A stretch of 64,000 bases of DNA from Elusimicrobia bacterium RIFOXYA12_FULL_51_18 (GCA_001800245.1 MGVA01000068.1:1-64000), one strand, 5' to 3'; shown: positions 15,023-23,120, counted from the stretch's first letter. Translations and numbers: made by a program. Notes: generated by a model from the letters alone, not told the origin.

Positions 15023-15403
15023 ATGGATATTGATGGGCCGGTTATAAAGATAAAGGGTAATGTTTTTAATGTTCGCGGGAAAAAGGTGGTGCCTGCCGCG
15101 GATGCGGCCTCGTTTTACGAGGTTACTCCTGCCGTGCTTATGAGGGTGGTCAGGCGCAACCCGCGCAAGTTTACTCGGGAGTGCATGTTCCACCTGAATC
15201 GGCGGGAACAATCGGCCATTCCGGCGCTCAAAGGAAATAAGGGTCCGGTGTTGGTTTTTACCGAGGTTGGGGTATCCATGTTGTCTACTGTCTTGAAGAG
15301 TTCCAAAGCCGTGGCGGTGCATATTCAAATAATCAGAGAAACGGTCGCGGCAATGGGGAATGTTTTTGATCTCTTCAAGCCTGGGAAAGGCGCTGCCTTT
15401 TAG
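15023..15403 (+). CDS. ORF6N-domain protein, short form
   Basis: A 126-residue protein consisting of little more than an ORF6N domain: VFNVRGKKVVPAADAASFYEVTP, FTRECMFHLN, LVFTEVGVSMLSTVLKSSKAVAVHIQIIR. The PYAFTENG core of the family is reduced to VFTEVG. It lacks the coiled-coil tail of the protein at 1532. AAGGAGGGGG at 15013-15022 sets the start. It follows the antitoxin by 29 bases and may share its transcript. Function unknown; a DNA-binding role is suggested by the family. Confidence 0.82.
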   Translation: MDIDGPVIKIKGNVFNVRGKKVVPAADAASFYEVTPAVLMRVVRRNPRKFTRECMFHLNRREQSAIPALKGNKGPVLVFTEVGVSMLSTVLKSSKAVAVHIQIIRETVAAMGNVFDLFKPGKGAAF

Positions 15404-15417
15404 GGGTAAGTAGGGGA

Positions 15418-15485
15418 CGCTGATGACTAAATGATTAGTTGTTATTTGAGGGGACGCCGCCCGGGAAGCCGGGCGGTTTTGTTTT
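15418..15485 (+). repeat. Repeated terminator-like element, copy 1
   Basis: GACGCTGATGACTAAATGA and then TTTGAGGGGACG lead into a GC hairpin, CCGCCCGG / CCGGGCGG with a GAAG loop (about 15460-15479), then TTTTGTTTTG. The whole block recurs at 18607-18679 and, more diverged, at 23950-23990. The stem plus T-rich tail suits an intrinsic terminator carried on a dispersed repeat. Confidence 0.75.
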
Positions 15486-15522
15486 GTGGAATTGGGGGGA
15501 TACTGCGCTTGCGGAGGTTTCT

Positions 15523-16269
15523 ATGGACATGGAGCTGAAGAAAAAATTTCTTGCCGGGTGGGGGAAGTACTTCGCGGGAGCGGAGTTGCCTGAGGCGTTC
15601 TATTATACCGACGCCGCGCCCGGCGCCGGGTATGTGTCGCCCCCAGCCGGACACCAGTGCATTATCGGCGTGATCACGCGGGCTTTCTCCCGCGGCGAGA
15701 CGCTTAGCTTCGACTCGGCATCCATGGGCTGCGCGGGCGGCAGGCGCTTCGCCGGCTTCACCGGGGAGTTGCGGCCCGGCTTCGAACATTTCCTCTCATG
15801 CGGCATACCGGGCAAGCTGGAGGGGGAGCGCTACAAGAAATCCCCCGAGCTGGTGCTGGAGTGGTTGAAGACCGCCGTCAGCTTCACGGCGCCGGCAAAA
15901 TACCTGGTGTTCAAGCGCTTCGACAAACTGGAACAGGACGACCAGCCGGCCGTGGTGGTTTTCTTCGCTTCGCCGGAGGTCCTTTCCGGGCTTTTCACGC
16001 TGGCCAACTTCGACGAGGCGGAGCCGAACGGGGTGTTTTGCCCTTTTCCCGCGGGCTGCGGCACCATAGTGCGGTACCCGTACCTGGGGCAGGCCTCCGC
16101 CAGACCCCGGGCGGTGCTGGGCATGTTCGATGTGACCGCCAGGCCGTTCATGCCCAAGGGCGCGCTCAGTTTCGCCGTGCCGATGATGAAGTTCTCGTGC
16201 ATGGTGAGAAATATGGATGAAAGCTTCCTGATCACCAAGTCCTGGGAGAGGGTAAAAACCCGCTTTTAG
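15523..16269 (+). CDS. DUF169-family protein
   Basis: A 248-residue protein resembling the DUF169 (ArCR) family: AEL-PEAFYYTD near the start, CIIGVITRAFSRGETLSFD, MGCAGGRRFAGF, a central KYLVFKRFDKL, VVVFFASPEVLSGLFTLANFD, and GCGTIVRYPYL. Cysteines in MGCAGG, LSCGIP, VFCPFPAGCG and FSCMV are compatible with cofactor or metal binding, but the function of the family is not known. ATG 15523 with GGAGG at 15513-15517 is the start; longer frames run through the repeated terminator upstream. It is more GC-rich than its neighbours and converges on the gene at 16305. Confidence 0.8.
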   Translation: MDMELKKKFLAGWGKYFAGAELPEAFYYTDAAPGAGYVSPPAGHQCIIGVITRAFSRGETLSFDSASMGCAGGRRFAGFTGELRPGFEHFLSCGIPGKLEGERYKKSPELVLEWLKTAVSFTAPAKYLVFKRFDKLEQDDQPAVVVFFASPEVLSGLFTLANFDEAEPNGVFCPFPAGCGTIVRYPYLGQASARPRAVLGMFDVTARPFMPKGALSFAVPMMKFSCMVRNMDESFLITKSWERVKTRF

Positions 16270-16304
16270 GGGAAGGGGTGCCAGAGCTAGGGGACTCTGC
16301 AACT

Positions 16305-17102
16305 TTATTTTATTGTCTCTAAATAAGGCAAAAACATCCCTATAAATTGGGCTTCATTAAGACCATCTTCATAAGTCTTCTGGCTTTTAAAGGTCTCTTT
16401 GCCTTTATAGAAAGACACAACGGATGGAATATTGCGGATGGCGCTTTTTTGCAGAAAAGCGTTGTTCGTCTTCTCCATCACATCCATAAAATAAAAATCA
16501 GCATACTCCCCATATTTCCCGGCGACGGAAGCGAACTCATTCGCTGAAGCGTTTACAATACTGCATTCGGATGCCGACTGCGTAATGTTTATGAGAACCG
16601 GTTTTTTGGATTTAAAAACTTTCTCATCCAGATCGGCGGCGGTTATCATGGGGGGCGTGTTGCTTGAAGAGCTGGAGGCTATTTTATCTCCCGTAAGATC
16701 TCTTGCCATAAGAAAAAGCTGTCCGCCGCTTAATGAAGGCGTCTCTTTTAGATCCGAAAAGCCTTCTCTCCTTGTCTCCGCGCCGTTCTCAAAACGTATT
16801 CCGATCCCGTCGTTTTTCACGTCATACTTCTCATCCATCCCGCCATCCTGCATGCAATATTGGGCAAAAACCATCTTATCCCCGGTCAATTCGCTCAGCT
16901 TGCTCATGGCGCGCCTGGCATGGTCATAATCGGATGTGTTCTTGTTCCAATAAAAAAACAGCAAAACAGGCTTCTTATTCTCAAGAACGACCGATTGAAA
17001 ATTGCCATCATTCACTGCCAAAATATTGGCGGAAGGTCCCGTGAAATGATTTACATAATAATAAATTCCACCGGCAACAAGAATCATAATTAAATATTTC
17101 AT
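16305..17102 (-). CDS. Membrane-anchored protein with two thioredoxin-like domains lacking CXXC
   Basis: A 265-residue protein. Residues 1-18 (MKYLIMILVAGGIYYYVN) form a signal anchor. A first thioredoxin-like domain follows (KPVLLFFYWNKNTSDYDHARRAMSKL), then a linker rich in serine, then a second (KPVLINITQSASECSIVNASANEFASV, DFYFMDV, IRNIPSVVSFYKGKET with the cis-proline, and a terminal helix). Neither active-site loop has CXXC, so a redox role is unlikely; a structural or chaperone role is possible. The start has AGGAGGAAG upstream in its own direction. It is divergent from the serine protease gene at 17285. Confidence 0.75.
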   Translation of the reverse strand: MKYLIMILVAGGIYYYVNHFTGPSANILAVNDGNFQSVVLENKKPVLLFFYWNKNTSDYDHARRAMSKLSELTGDKMVFAQYCMQDGGMDEKYDVKNDGIGIRFENGAETRREGFSDLKETPSLSGGQLFLMARDLTGDKIASSSSSNTPPMITAADLDEKVFKSKKPVLINITQSASECSIVNASANEFASVAGKYGEYADFYFMDVMEKTNNAFLQKSAIRNIPSVVSFYKGKETFKSQKTYEDGLNEAQFIGMFLPYLETIK

Positions 17103-17284
17103 TATTAAGTCTTCCTCCTGACCCCTTCCCTTTCCGGATATAATATCAAAAAATACCGGCGGTTTTGAAAGGGTTTCCGCGAACCTTTTAGTGGTTAACG
17201 CGGGCCTGGACTGGGCCCTTTGGCCCATATGTAACAGGAAGAAAGGCCCTTTCGGCAAGGCATTACATCAGGTAAAGTATTAAT
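17103..17284. promoter_or_regulatory. Divergent intergenic region
   Basis: Carries the promoters of the divergent genes at 17102 (-) and 17285 (+). GATATAATATC at 17136-17146 contains a -10-like sequence for either strand. It also holds a half palindrome (AACCTTTTAGTGG, then TTAACGCGGG) and a GGCCCTTTGGCCC segment shared with 7140. Exact start sites cannot be set. Confidence 0.4.
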
Positions 17285-18523
17285 ATGAAAATTCAAAAAC
17301 TTATTCCCCTTGTTGCGCTCGGCCCCGTACTGATGGCGACCGGTTTCGCTTTCGCTGAGAACACTGCCTACATGCAGCTTAAAGGTTCTGTAGACGCTCA
17401 GGCGCAAGCCGCTCCCGTCCCCTCCTTTTCCGCCTCCAAAAGCATCTACGGCGAGAACTCAATGCACGAGTACTACCAGGTTCCGGACCAATTGAAAAGA
17501 TTGGCCGACTCCACCGTGGCCTTCGTCAAAAAAAGCAGCCTCTATTTCGATCCCGTGGAAAAGATCTATAAGATAAAAAACTCCATTAAGATCTCCCAAG
17601 CGGAATACCTCGATGAAAGCGAGGATTTCTCCTCGCAAAGCAAGCTCTCTAACTGTTCCGGCGCCTACCTGGGCAAGGGGCTGGTCATGACCGCGGGGCA
17701 CTGCGTCTCCGACGACCCTGAGGATTCCGGTTATTTCGAAAACTTTTTCATGGTCTTCGGCTGGAAATACGATAAAGAAGGAGTCCCCGCGCAGGATTTC
17801 CCGGCCGACTCCGTTTATTCCATAAAAAAAGTGGAGACCCGCGCCCTGGAAGGCTCGACCGGGGACATGAACTCCTACAGGGATTTCGCTCTCGTCTCAA
17901 TGGACAGGGACCCCTCCGACAGGCAGCCTCTTACGCTTGAAACAGAGCAAACGCCTAAGATCGGCCAGAAGGTCTTTACCATAGGGTATCCGCTGGGGCT
18001 GGCGGTAAAGATCAACGACCCGGACCAGGCCCAGGTTTACGCGGTGGAGACGAACGGTTTCCATACGAACATAGACGCTTTCGGCGGCAACTCTGGTGGC
18101 CCCGCTTTCGATTCAGCCACCAATAAGATAGTGGGCATACTCATAACCGCCATTGGAACTGAGTTTTCCTACGAATTAAACCGGGATTTCAGCTTCATAG
18201 CGGATTTTTCTCTCCCCTCAGACACTATAGAGTACAAGCCGCACCTCGGGACGGTCGCCTTCGGCTCGACGTTAAGAAGCCCTGTCCTGGGAATGTTCCG
18301 CAATTCGAACGGCGCCATCTCCATCTTGGACGAAAATAAATGTCTTATTACTCTGCCCAAGGGCGCCAGGTTCGAGAATAGGTCGCTGACCTTTTCGCTG
18401 GTCACCCGCGTCGGCGGGAACAATGTTTTTAACAAGGGCCGGCTAATGCGGGACAAGCAGGAAAGCTTCGGTACCGGCATCATGAGACTGCCTGAAGAGA
18501 TAAAGAATCTTATTCGGCCTTGA
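17285..18523 (+). CDS. Exported trypsin-like serine protease
   Basis: A 412-residue protein with a signal peptide (residues 1-24, ending AFA) and a chymotrypsin-fold protease domain. The triad is complete: H139 in VMTAGHC, D200 in SYRDFALVSMD, S270 in GGNSGGPAFD. IGYPLGL precedes the serine strand and the GILI strand follows it. C124 and C140 could form the usual disulfide near the histidine. About 110 residues follow the protease domain with no recognised family. It is probably periplasmic or secreted, and might act in quality control or processing; the substrate is unknown. A terminator follows at 18541. Confidence 0.9.
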   Translation: MKIQKLIPLVALGPVLMATGFAFAENTAYMQLKGSVDAQAQAAPVPSFSASKSIYGENSMHEYYQVPDQLKRLADSTVAFVKKSSLYFDPVEKIYKIKNSIKISQAEYLDESEDFSSQSKLSNCSGAYLGKGLVMTAGHCVSDDPEDSGYFENFFMVFGWKYDKEGVPAQDFPADSVYSIKKVETRALEGSTGDMNSYRDFALVSMDRDPSDRQPLTLETEQTPKIGQKVFTIGYPLGLAVKINDPDQAQVYAVETNGFHTNIDAFGGNSGGPAFDSATNKIVGILITAIGTEFSYELNRDFSFIADFSLPSDTIEYKPHLGTVAFGSTLRSPVLGMFRNSNGAISILDENKCLITLPKGARFENRSLTFSLVTRVGGNNVFNKGRLMRDKQESFGTGIMRLPEEIKNLIRP

Positions 18524-18540
18524 TGGCCGGTTTTACGGTA

Positions 18541-18569
18541 AAGAGACGGGACCCTGTCCCGTCTCTTTT
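18541..18569 (+). terminator. Intrinsic terminator after the serine protease gene
   Basis: AAGAGACGGGA (18541-18551) pairs perfectly with TCCCGTCTCTT (18557-18567), loop CCCTG, followed by a short T-run and CTTT. It begins 18 bases after the stop. Confidence 0.9.
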
Positions 18570-18606
18570 CTTTAGCGGTTTGTAAAAGCGGGTTAAGGGG
18601 ACTAGG

Positions 18607-18706
18607 TGATGCTGATGACTAAATAACTAATTGTATATTTGAAGGGAAGCCGCCCGGGAAGCCGGGCGGCTTTGTTTTGGGCAAAAGGTACCTGTTACCT
18701 TTTAGC
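18607..18706. repeat. Repeated terminator-like element, copy 2, joined to a GGTACC palindrome
   Basis: GATGCTGATGACTAAATAAC, a TTTGAAGGGAAG link and the hairpin CCGCCCGG / CCGGGCGG with TTTGTTTTG repeat the element at 15418. A palindrome (GCAAAAGGTACC, TGTTACCTTTTAGCG) abuts it at 18682-18706. The 18524-18975 gap otherwise holds another diverged palindrome near 18767-18792 and a TATAAT at about 18745; no gene is seen. Confidence 0.7.
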
Positions 18707-18975
18707 GAATCTTATAGGACCGGGGGACGGTTCTTAGTCTCTTAGTTATTATATAATTCGCCTTAGCGGCAAAAGGTGGCAGGCGCTTTTTAAGGGAATG
18801 GGTTGCTTATGTTTTAAGGAAAGAGGGTGGAGTTTGGGGGAGGGCTAAGGGATGCTGGTGAGTAGTTGACTAGCTTGAAAACCGGGGATATATTAGGGGC
18901 TGTTGTCGATAAGGGGCATAAAAAGGGTAACGTTGCAATGACGGTCAATACTAAAACAGGGAAAGAGGAGAAAAT

Positions 18976-19194
18976 ATGAAATCACTCTTATTGATAGTGG
19001 TGTTTCTTGCCTGTACGGGCTGCGCGACCATGACGCCACAGCAAAGGTTCGCGCAAGGCGCGGAGAATTGCAATTCCATTTGTAAAAACAACCCGGAAAT
19101 TAATAAGTATTCCAGCAAGGCAGGCGGGGGCATAACCCTTCTGTTTATGGGCGGTATGGAAGAAAAGTGCGAATGCGCCAGGCCAACAAAGTAA
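18976..19194 (+). CDS. Small lipoprotein
   Basis: A 72-residue protein with a textbook lipobox (MKSLLLIVVFLACTGC, lipidated Cys at residue 16). The mature 57 residues have five further cysteines (C33, C37, C63, C65 among them), a glycine-rich hydrophobic patch (AGGGITLLFMGG) and no recognised domain. AAAGAGGAG at 18961-18969 supports the start. Probably an outer- or inner-membrane-attached protein; function unknown. Confidence 0.7.
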   Translation: MKSLLLIVVFLACTGCATMTPQQRFAQGAENCNSICKNNPEINKYSSKAGGGITLLFMGGMEEKCECARPTK

Positions 19195-19496
19195 AGCGCC
19201 GCTTATGCGGGACACGGGCAAAAGGTGCTAGGGGCCTGTCCGACATAAGCAATTTCGCCTGCAATTGCCGCTTTGTGCGGGACCCCTTCCTGGGAACTTA
19301 CCCACAGGTGGACACCGCATAGCGGTTTCCCCTACTGCGCCTTCGCACCGCTCAACTTACAGGTTCATTGGAGCCTGCTCGTTTCGCGTTGCTTCGGCTC
19401 GGCTTCAAAACCGGAAATTTCGGCATGAAAGCCTTATGTCGGACAGGCTCCTAGGTACCTTTTAGCGGTTATATGTTTTCTGCGGGTTAAAGCTTC
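19195..19496. other. Gap filled by an inverted-repeat-bounded element
   Basis: The interval is almost wholly the 215-bp element described at 19234-19448, with the two halves of a GGTACC-type palindrome on either side of it. No gene is recognised. Confidence 0.6.
19234..19448. mobile_element. MITE-like element with 16-bp perfect terminal inverted repeats, nested in a palindrome
   Basis: GCCTGTCCGACATAAG (19234-19249) and its exact complement (19433-19448) bound 215 bp with no plausible gene. The flanks are GGCAAAAGGTGCTAGGG on the left and TCCTAGGTACCTTTTAG on the right, which are the two arms of one interspersed palindrome. The element therefore seems to have inserted into that palindrome. 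It may be a non-autonomous transposon, with possible CTAGG at both sides as target duplication. Confidence 0.65.
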
Positions 19497-20165
19497 ATGG
19501 TTAAAAAAACTTGTTTTTCAAAGGAGGTCCGGGTCGATAACCGCGAGGAGTGCTATGCCTGCTATAGGGCGAAAAAAACCTGTTTATGTGACGGGATAAA
19601 ACCCTTCGCTACGAGGATGCGCTTCGTGATCCTCATGCATGCCAAAGAAGCCCGAAGACAAAAAACAGGGACGGCCCGGCTTGCAAAATTATGCTTAACG
19701 AACGCGGAACTTTTAATAGGCACTGATTTTACTCATAATGATCGGGTTAATTCCCTGATCCAGGATCCTTCCTATAGCCCTTTTGTCCTGTACCCAGGGT
19801 CTAAGGCCGTGAATTTTAAAACCCTGGGGAATGAGCCCCTCCCGCAAGGGAAAACTGTTCTGATCTTTGTTATAGACGGGACATGGGCCTGTGCCAAGAG
19901 ACTTTTAAGCAAAAGCCGGAACGTCAGCGCTTTGCCCCGGCTCTCTTTTTCCCGCAGCTATAGCTCCCAATTTGTAATAAAAAGACAGCCGAGGGCACAC
20001 TGTGTTTCTACCATAGAGGCCATCTATTATTTATGCGAAGAGGCTGAAGAAGCCGGTTATGAAAACCTTAACGCGCAAAACGAGATTCTGATGGTTATTT
20101 TTAAACAACTGGTTGATACCCAGATCAATTATCAGAGGGGGGTTTTGGGGAAAAGGCAACAATAG
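19497..20165 (+). CDS. DTW-domain protein, probable tRNA uridine aminocarboxypropyltransferase
   Basis: A 222-residue protein of the DTW family (E. coli TapT, formerly YfiP, forms acp3U at tRNA position 47 from S-adenosylmethionine). An N-terminal zinc-type cluster reads CYACYRAKKTCLC (C19, C22, C29, C31). The fold shows RFVILMHAKEARRQKTGTARL, then FVLYPGSKA, and the family signature DGTW at 127-130 followed by a basic helix. SRSYSSQFVIKRQPRAHCVSTIEA is the conserved C-terminal segment. The start is uncertain: the ATG used has only AAAGC upstream. It is a single gene just upstream of the IS21 insertion. Confidence 0.87.
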   Translation: MVKKTCFSKEVRVDNREECYACYRAKKTCLCDGIKPFATRMRFVILMHAKEARRQKTGTARLAKLCLTNAELLIGTDFTHNDRVNSLIQDPSYSPFVLYPGSKAVNFKTLGNEPLPQGKTVLIFVIDGTWACAKRLLSKSRNVSALPRLSFSRSYSSQFVIKRQPRAHCVSTIEAIYYLCEEAEEAGYENLNAQNEILMVIFKQLVDTQINYQRGVLGKRQQ

Positions 20166-20363
20166 TCTTTTGTTGCAGGACGGTGTGTGTGATGGAGCAT
20201 AAGTACGAATAGGAAAGGTAACAGGTACCTTTGTATGGCAAAGGTGTTAACGGCGATTTAGAAGTGTACAGTTTACGACGGATATAAATGTACAGGCAGT
20301 CTCCGCGGCAACTCCCTCCTTGGTCTCGGCCATAACAATACAACTACGCTCTGTTATAGTTTC

Positions 20364-20390
20364 ATGAAGGAGAACTTCATGAAACGCCCC
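20364..20390. promoter_or_regulatory. Hairpin sequestering the first IS21 start codon
   Basis: GTTTCATGAAG (20359-20369) pairs with CTTCATGAAAC (20375-20385) across GAGAA. The ATG at 20379 lies in the right arm and the GGAG of the ribosome-binding site spans the loop edge, so folding would hide the start. This may limit translation of the accessory protein, for example from read-through transcripts. Confidence 0.5.
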
Positions 20391-20810
20391 GTTCCCGCCC
20401 AAAAACTCTGCCCCTACTGCGGCAAGCTGTACACGCCGTATGTCCGCACCGCCGCCATCCAGAAGACCTGTGGGAAAGCCGCCTGCATCCGGAAGCACAA
20501 GCTTACGGCTCATAAATCCTGGATGTCGCGCAATCCCGGTTGCTACCGCGGCCGCTACCTGAAGGTGCAAGCCTGGCTGGCCGCGCATCCCGGCTACCTC
20601 GCCCGGTACCGTGCAAAACACCCTGAATACATCTTGCGGGACAACGCGGGGCGTTGCCGGCGGCGGCAGAAATTGAGGAGCTTCCGGGCCGATATACAAG
20701 AAACATTGCTCCGACGGAGAATCCTGCGAATTCGCGAGCTTAAAGGCGCCGATATACAAGAAACATTGCGCCTTAAGGTCGACGGGATATTGGGCATGAT
20801 GAGCGGATAA
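20379..20810 (+). CDS. IS21-associated small zinc-ribbon-like protein
   Basis: A 143-residue basic protein. Its N-terminus holds four cysteines in zinc-ribbon spacing (KLCPYCGKLYTPY, then QKTCGKAACIRKHK). The middle has repeated aromatic motifs (NPGCYRGRYLK, HPGYLARYRAKHPEY). The C-terminus contains ADIQETL twice, with RRRILRIRELK between. Similar proteins occur upstream of istA in other IS21-type elements, to my recollection, with no known function; it may bind the element's DNA. The start at 20379 has AAGGAG at 20367-20372; an in-frame ATG at 20364 is inside the same hairpin. The two ADIQETL peptides are encoded by a 22-bp DNA repeat whose third copy is beyond the stop. Confidence 0.72.
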   Translation: MKRPVPAQKLCPYCGKLYTPYVRTAAIQKTCGKAACIRKHKLTAHKSWMSRNPGCYRGRYLKVQAWLAAHPGYLARYRAKHPEYILRDNAGRCRRRQKLRSFRADIQETLLRRRILRIRELKGADIQETLRLKVDGILGMMSG

Positions 20811-20830
20811 GCCGCGCCGATATACAAGAA
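20688..20830. repeat. Three direct repeats upstream of istA
   Basis: A 22-bp sequence starting GCCGATATACAAG is identical at 20688-20709 and 20748-20769; its first 15 bases recur at 20816-20830. Spacings are 60 and 68 bp, about six helical turns. The first two encode ADIQETL, the third lies after the stop codon and 40 bases before istA. Confidence 0.88.
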
Positions 20831-20869
20831 TGATGGGCGTTGCGGAAACAAAGCGGGTAGACTGTAGTT

Positions 20870-22366
20870 ATGGACAGCGAATTGTGGGGCACTATAAGAC
20901 GGATGCGCACGGTCGACAAGCAGTCGATAAGCGCCATAGCGCGGCAACTGCGCATACACCGGGACACGGTGCGGCGTGCGCTGGCAAGCGAAGCCGGTCC
21001 ACCAGCCAACGAGGCGCGCGGCCGCTTGCCGGCGTGCAAGCTGGGGCAGTTTAGTCGGTATATAGCCGACCGGCTTAAAGAATATCCGCACCTGACCGCG
21101 TCAAAGATCCTGCTTGAGATCCGCAAGCAGGGGTACCGCGGCGGCTACACCATCCTCAAAGAGTATATCCGTGAGCTGCGGCCAGTCGCAGCGCCGGCCG
21201 CGTTCCTGCGCCTGGAAACCCAACCTGGCGAATTCGCGCAGGTAGACTGGGCCAATATAGGCAGCGTAACCATCGGCAACGCCCGGCGGCAGCTATCCTG
21301 TTTCGTGATGGTGCTGTCGTATTCCCGCATGATGTACCTTGAGTTCACCTTGTCGCAGCGCACCGAGGATTTTATGGCCGCGCACGTGAACGCGTTTCGG
21401 TACTTCGGCGGCGTGCCGCAATCTATCAACTACGACAACTTGAAGACGGTAGTTTTGTCACGCGTGGGATCTGAAATCCGGTTCCACCCGCGGTTTATGG
21501 ATTTTGCGGGTTACTATCTGTTTAAGCCTGTGCCGTGCGGCGTCCGGAAAGCCAACGAAAAAGGCAAGGTGGAATCGGGCATAAAATATGTGCGCACCGC
21601 CTTTCTTGCCGGCAGGGTTATCAGTTCGCATGCCCAGGTGCAGGCCGAGGCGGAGCGGTGGCTGGCGGAGGAATGCAACGTGCGGGTGCATGGGAGCACC
21701 CGCGAGCGGCCGGTAGACCGCTTAGAGGCGGACCGCGCGCGGCTCATGGCGCTGCCCGGCAATGATTACGACTGCGCCATAGCGGCGTCGGCCAGGGCGA
21801 CGAGCCAGGCCCTGGTGCATTTTGACAGCAACCGGTATACGGTGCCGTCCGGCTTCGCCGGCCGCACGCTTACCATTAAGGCCTGGCCGCGACGGGTGGC
21901 GATATACAGCGGGGCCAGACTGCTGGCGTCGCATGTGCGTTGCTATGAGAAATACCGTGTAGTTGAAGACCCCAGGCATTATGCGGAACTGCTGGCACAG
22001 CGCAAGAAAGCGCAGATGTCGCAGTTGGTGGAGGCGTTTCTGGGGCTGGGAGCGGATTCCAAAGAGTACCTGCGCGGGCTGGGCGCTTCGGAGCTTAATC
22101 TGCAGGGCCAGCTGGGCAAGATAATGGCCCTGTCGGCGCAGTACGGCAAGTGCGAGGTGAACGCTGCCATAAATAGAGCGCTGAAACACCAGGCCTACGG
22201 CGCGCATTTTATCCAAAACATAATCCTGCAGCAGCGTGCGGCGCGGAATATGCCGGCTGTGCAGCAGGTGGTGCTGACCAAAAAACCGCAGTGGACCAAA
22301 CTTGCGGTGGAGGAAACCGACATGGCGCTTTACGATGAGCTATTCGAGGGCAACACTTATGAGTAA
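20870..22366 (+). CDS. istA: IS21-family transposase IstA
   Basis: A 498-residue transposase. An N-terminal helix-turn-helix (SISAIARQLRIHRDTVRRAL, near residues 18-37) binds the ends. The DDE core follows: FAQVDWANIG (first Asp), SINYDNLKTVV (second Asp) and KGKVESGIKYV (Glu). VHFDSNRYTVP belongs to the C-terminal beta-barrel. IstA catalyses strand cleavage and transfer together with the ATPase IstB. Length and motif spacing are normal, with no frameshift. It overlaps istB by eight bases. Confidence 0.96.
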   Translation: MDSELWGTIRRMRTVDKQSISAIARQLRIHRDTVRRALASEAGPPANEARGRLPACKLGQFSRYIADRLKEYPHLTASKILLEIRKQGYRGGYTILKEYIRELRPVAAPAAFLRLETQPGEFAQVDWANIGSVTIGNARRQLSCFVMVLSYSRMMYLEFTLSQRTEDFMAAHVNAFRYFGGVPQSINYDNLKTVVLSRVGSEIRFHPRFMDFAGYYLFKPVPCGVRKANEKGKVESGIKYVRTAFLAGRVISSHAQVQAEAERWLAEECNVRVHGSTRERPVDRLEADRARLMALPGNDYDCAIAASARATSQALVHFDSNRYTVPSGFAGRTLTIKAWPRRVAIYSGARLLASHVRCYEKYRVVEDPRHYAELLAQRKKAQMSQLVEAFLGLGADSKEYLRGLGASELNLQGQLGKIMALSAQYGKCEVNAAINRALKHQAYGAHFIQNIILQQRAARNMPAVQQVVLTKKPQWTKLAVEETDMALYDELFEGNTYE

Positions 22367-23120
22367 GACTGCACCGGCGGCAAATCTGGGTGACATGCTG
22401 CGGCGACTATGTCTGCATCACACCGAGCTGCACCTTGAAGAGCTTATTGAACGCGCGGCTAAGGCCGGGGTGGGCAATGCGGAATTTCTGGGGCTGGTGT
22501 TGGACCACGAGTTGTCACACCGCCACGAGAATCTGGTGGCCCGGCTGGTTAAGCAGGCGCGGTTCCCATGCCTGAAGACGCTCGACGCTTTTGATTGGGC
22601 GCATCCGACAGCCATCCCGAAGAGCATGGTGATGAACGCGTTCACGATGGAATTCGTGCGCAGAAAGGAACATCTGATATTTCTCGGTCCCGGGGGCATA
22701 GGTAAGAGCCATCTGGCTATGGCCCTCGGATTCGCGGCCTGTCAAAACACGATACGCACTGTGTTCACTACGGCGGCGGATATGATCAACCGGCTGATCG
22801 CCTCCAAGTGCGATTACGGGCTGGAGCGTGCGCTTAAGCGCTACACGTCGCCGGGCCTGCTGGTGATCGATGAGCTGGGCTATATGCCCATGGACAAAGA
22901 CGGGAGGGACCTGTTCTTCCAGGTAATATCAAAACGGGCCGAGACAGGCTCGATGATAATAACGACCAACAAGGCGTTCAAAGACTGGACGGAGGTCTTC
23001 CAGGACAATGCCGTGGCTACAGCGATAGCCGAGCGGCTTATCGAACACAGGGAGTTGATCAAGATCGAAGGGAGCAGCTATAGAGTGAAGAAAAGAAAGC
23101 AGCGCCAACTGGGAATGTGA
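22359..23120 (+). CDS. istB: IS21-family helper ATPase IstB
   Basis: A 253-residue AAA+ ATPase related to DnaC. Walker A is GPGGIGKSHLA, Walker B is LLVIDELGYMP, with sensor residue context SMIITTNKAF and a C-terminal HRELIKIEGSSYR. IstB binds target DNA and stimulates IstA. The ATG at 22359 overlaps the istA stop (TTATGAGTAA), so the two are translationally coupled; upstream in-frame starts fall inside istA. Confidence 0.96.
   Translation: MSKTAPAANLGDMLRRLCLHHTELHLEELIERAAKAGVGNAEFLGLVLDHELSHRHENLVARLVKQARFPCLKTLDAFDWAHPTAIPKSMVMNAFTMEFVRRKEHLIFLGPGGIGKSHLAMALGFAACQNTIRTVFTTAADMINRLIASKCDYGLERALKRYTSPGLLVIDELGYMPMDKDGRDLFFQVISKRAETGSMIITTNKAFKDWTEVFQDNAVATAIAERLIEHRELIKIEGSSYRVKKRKQRQLGM

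Noticed and set aside
15439-15522. Longer N-terminus of the DUF169 protein
   Set aside because: It would translate the repeated terminator hairpin; ATG 15523 has a good GGAGG site.
19265-19465. 66-codon frame inside the MITE-like element
   Set aside because: Lies wholly between the inverted repeats, lacks a ribosome-binding site and looks like translated repeat DNA.
20688-20830. Three short direct repeats as a CRISPR array
   Set aside because: Only three copies, two inside a gene, unequal spacers and no cas genes.
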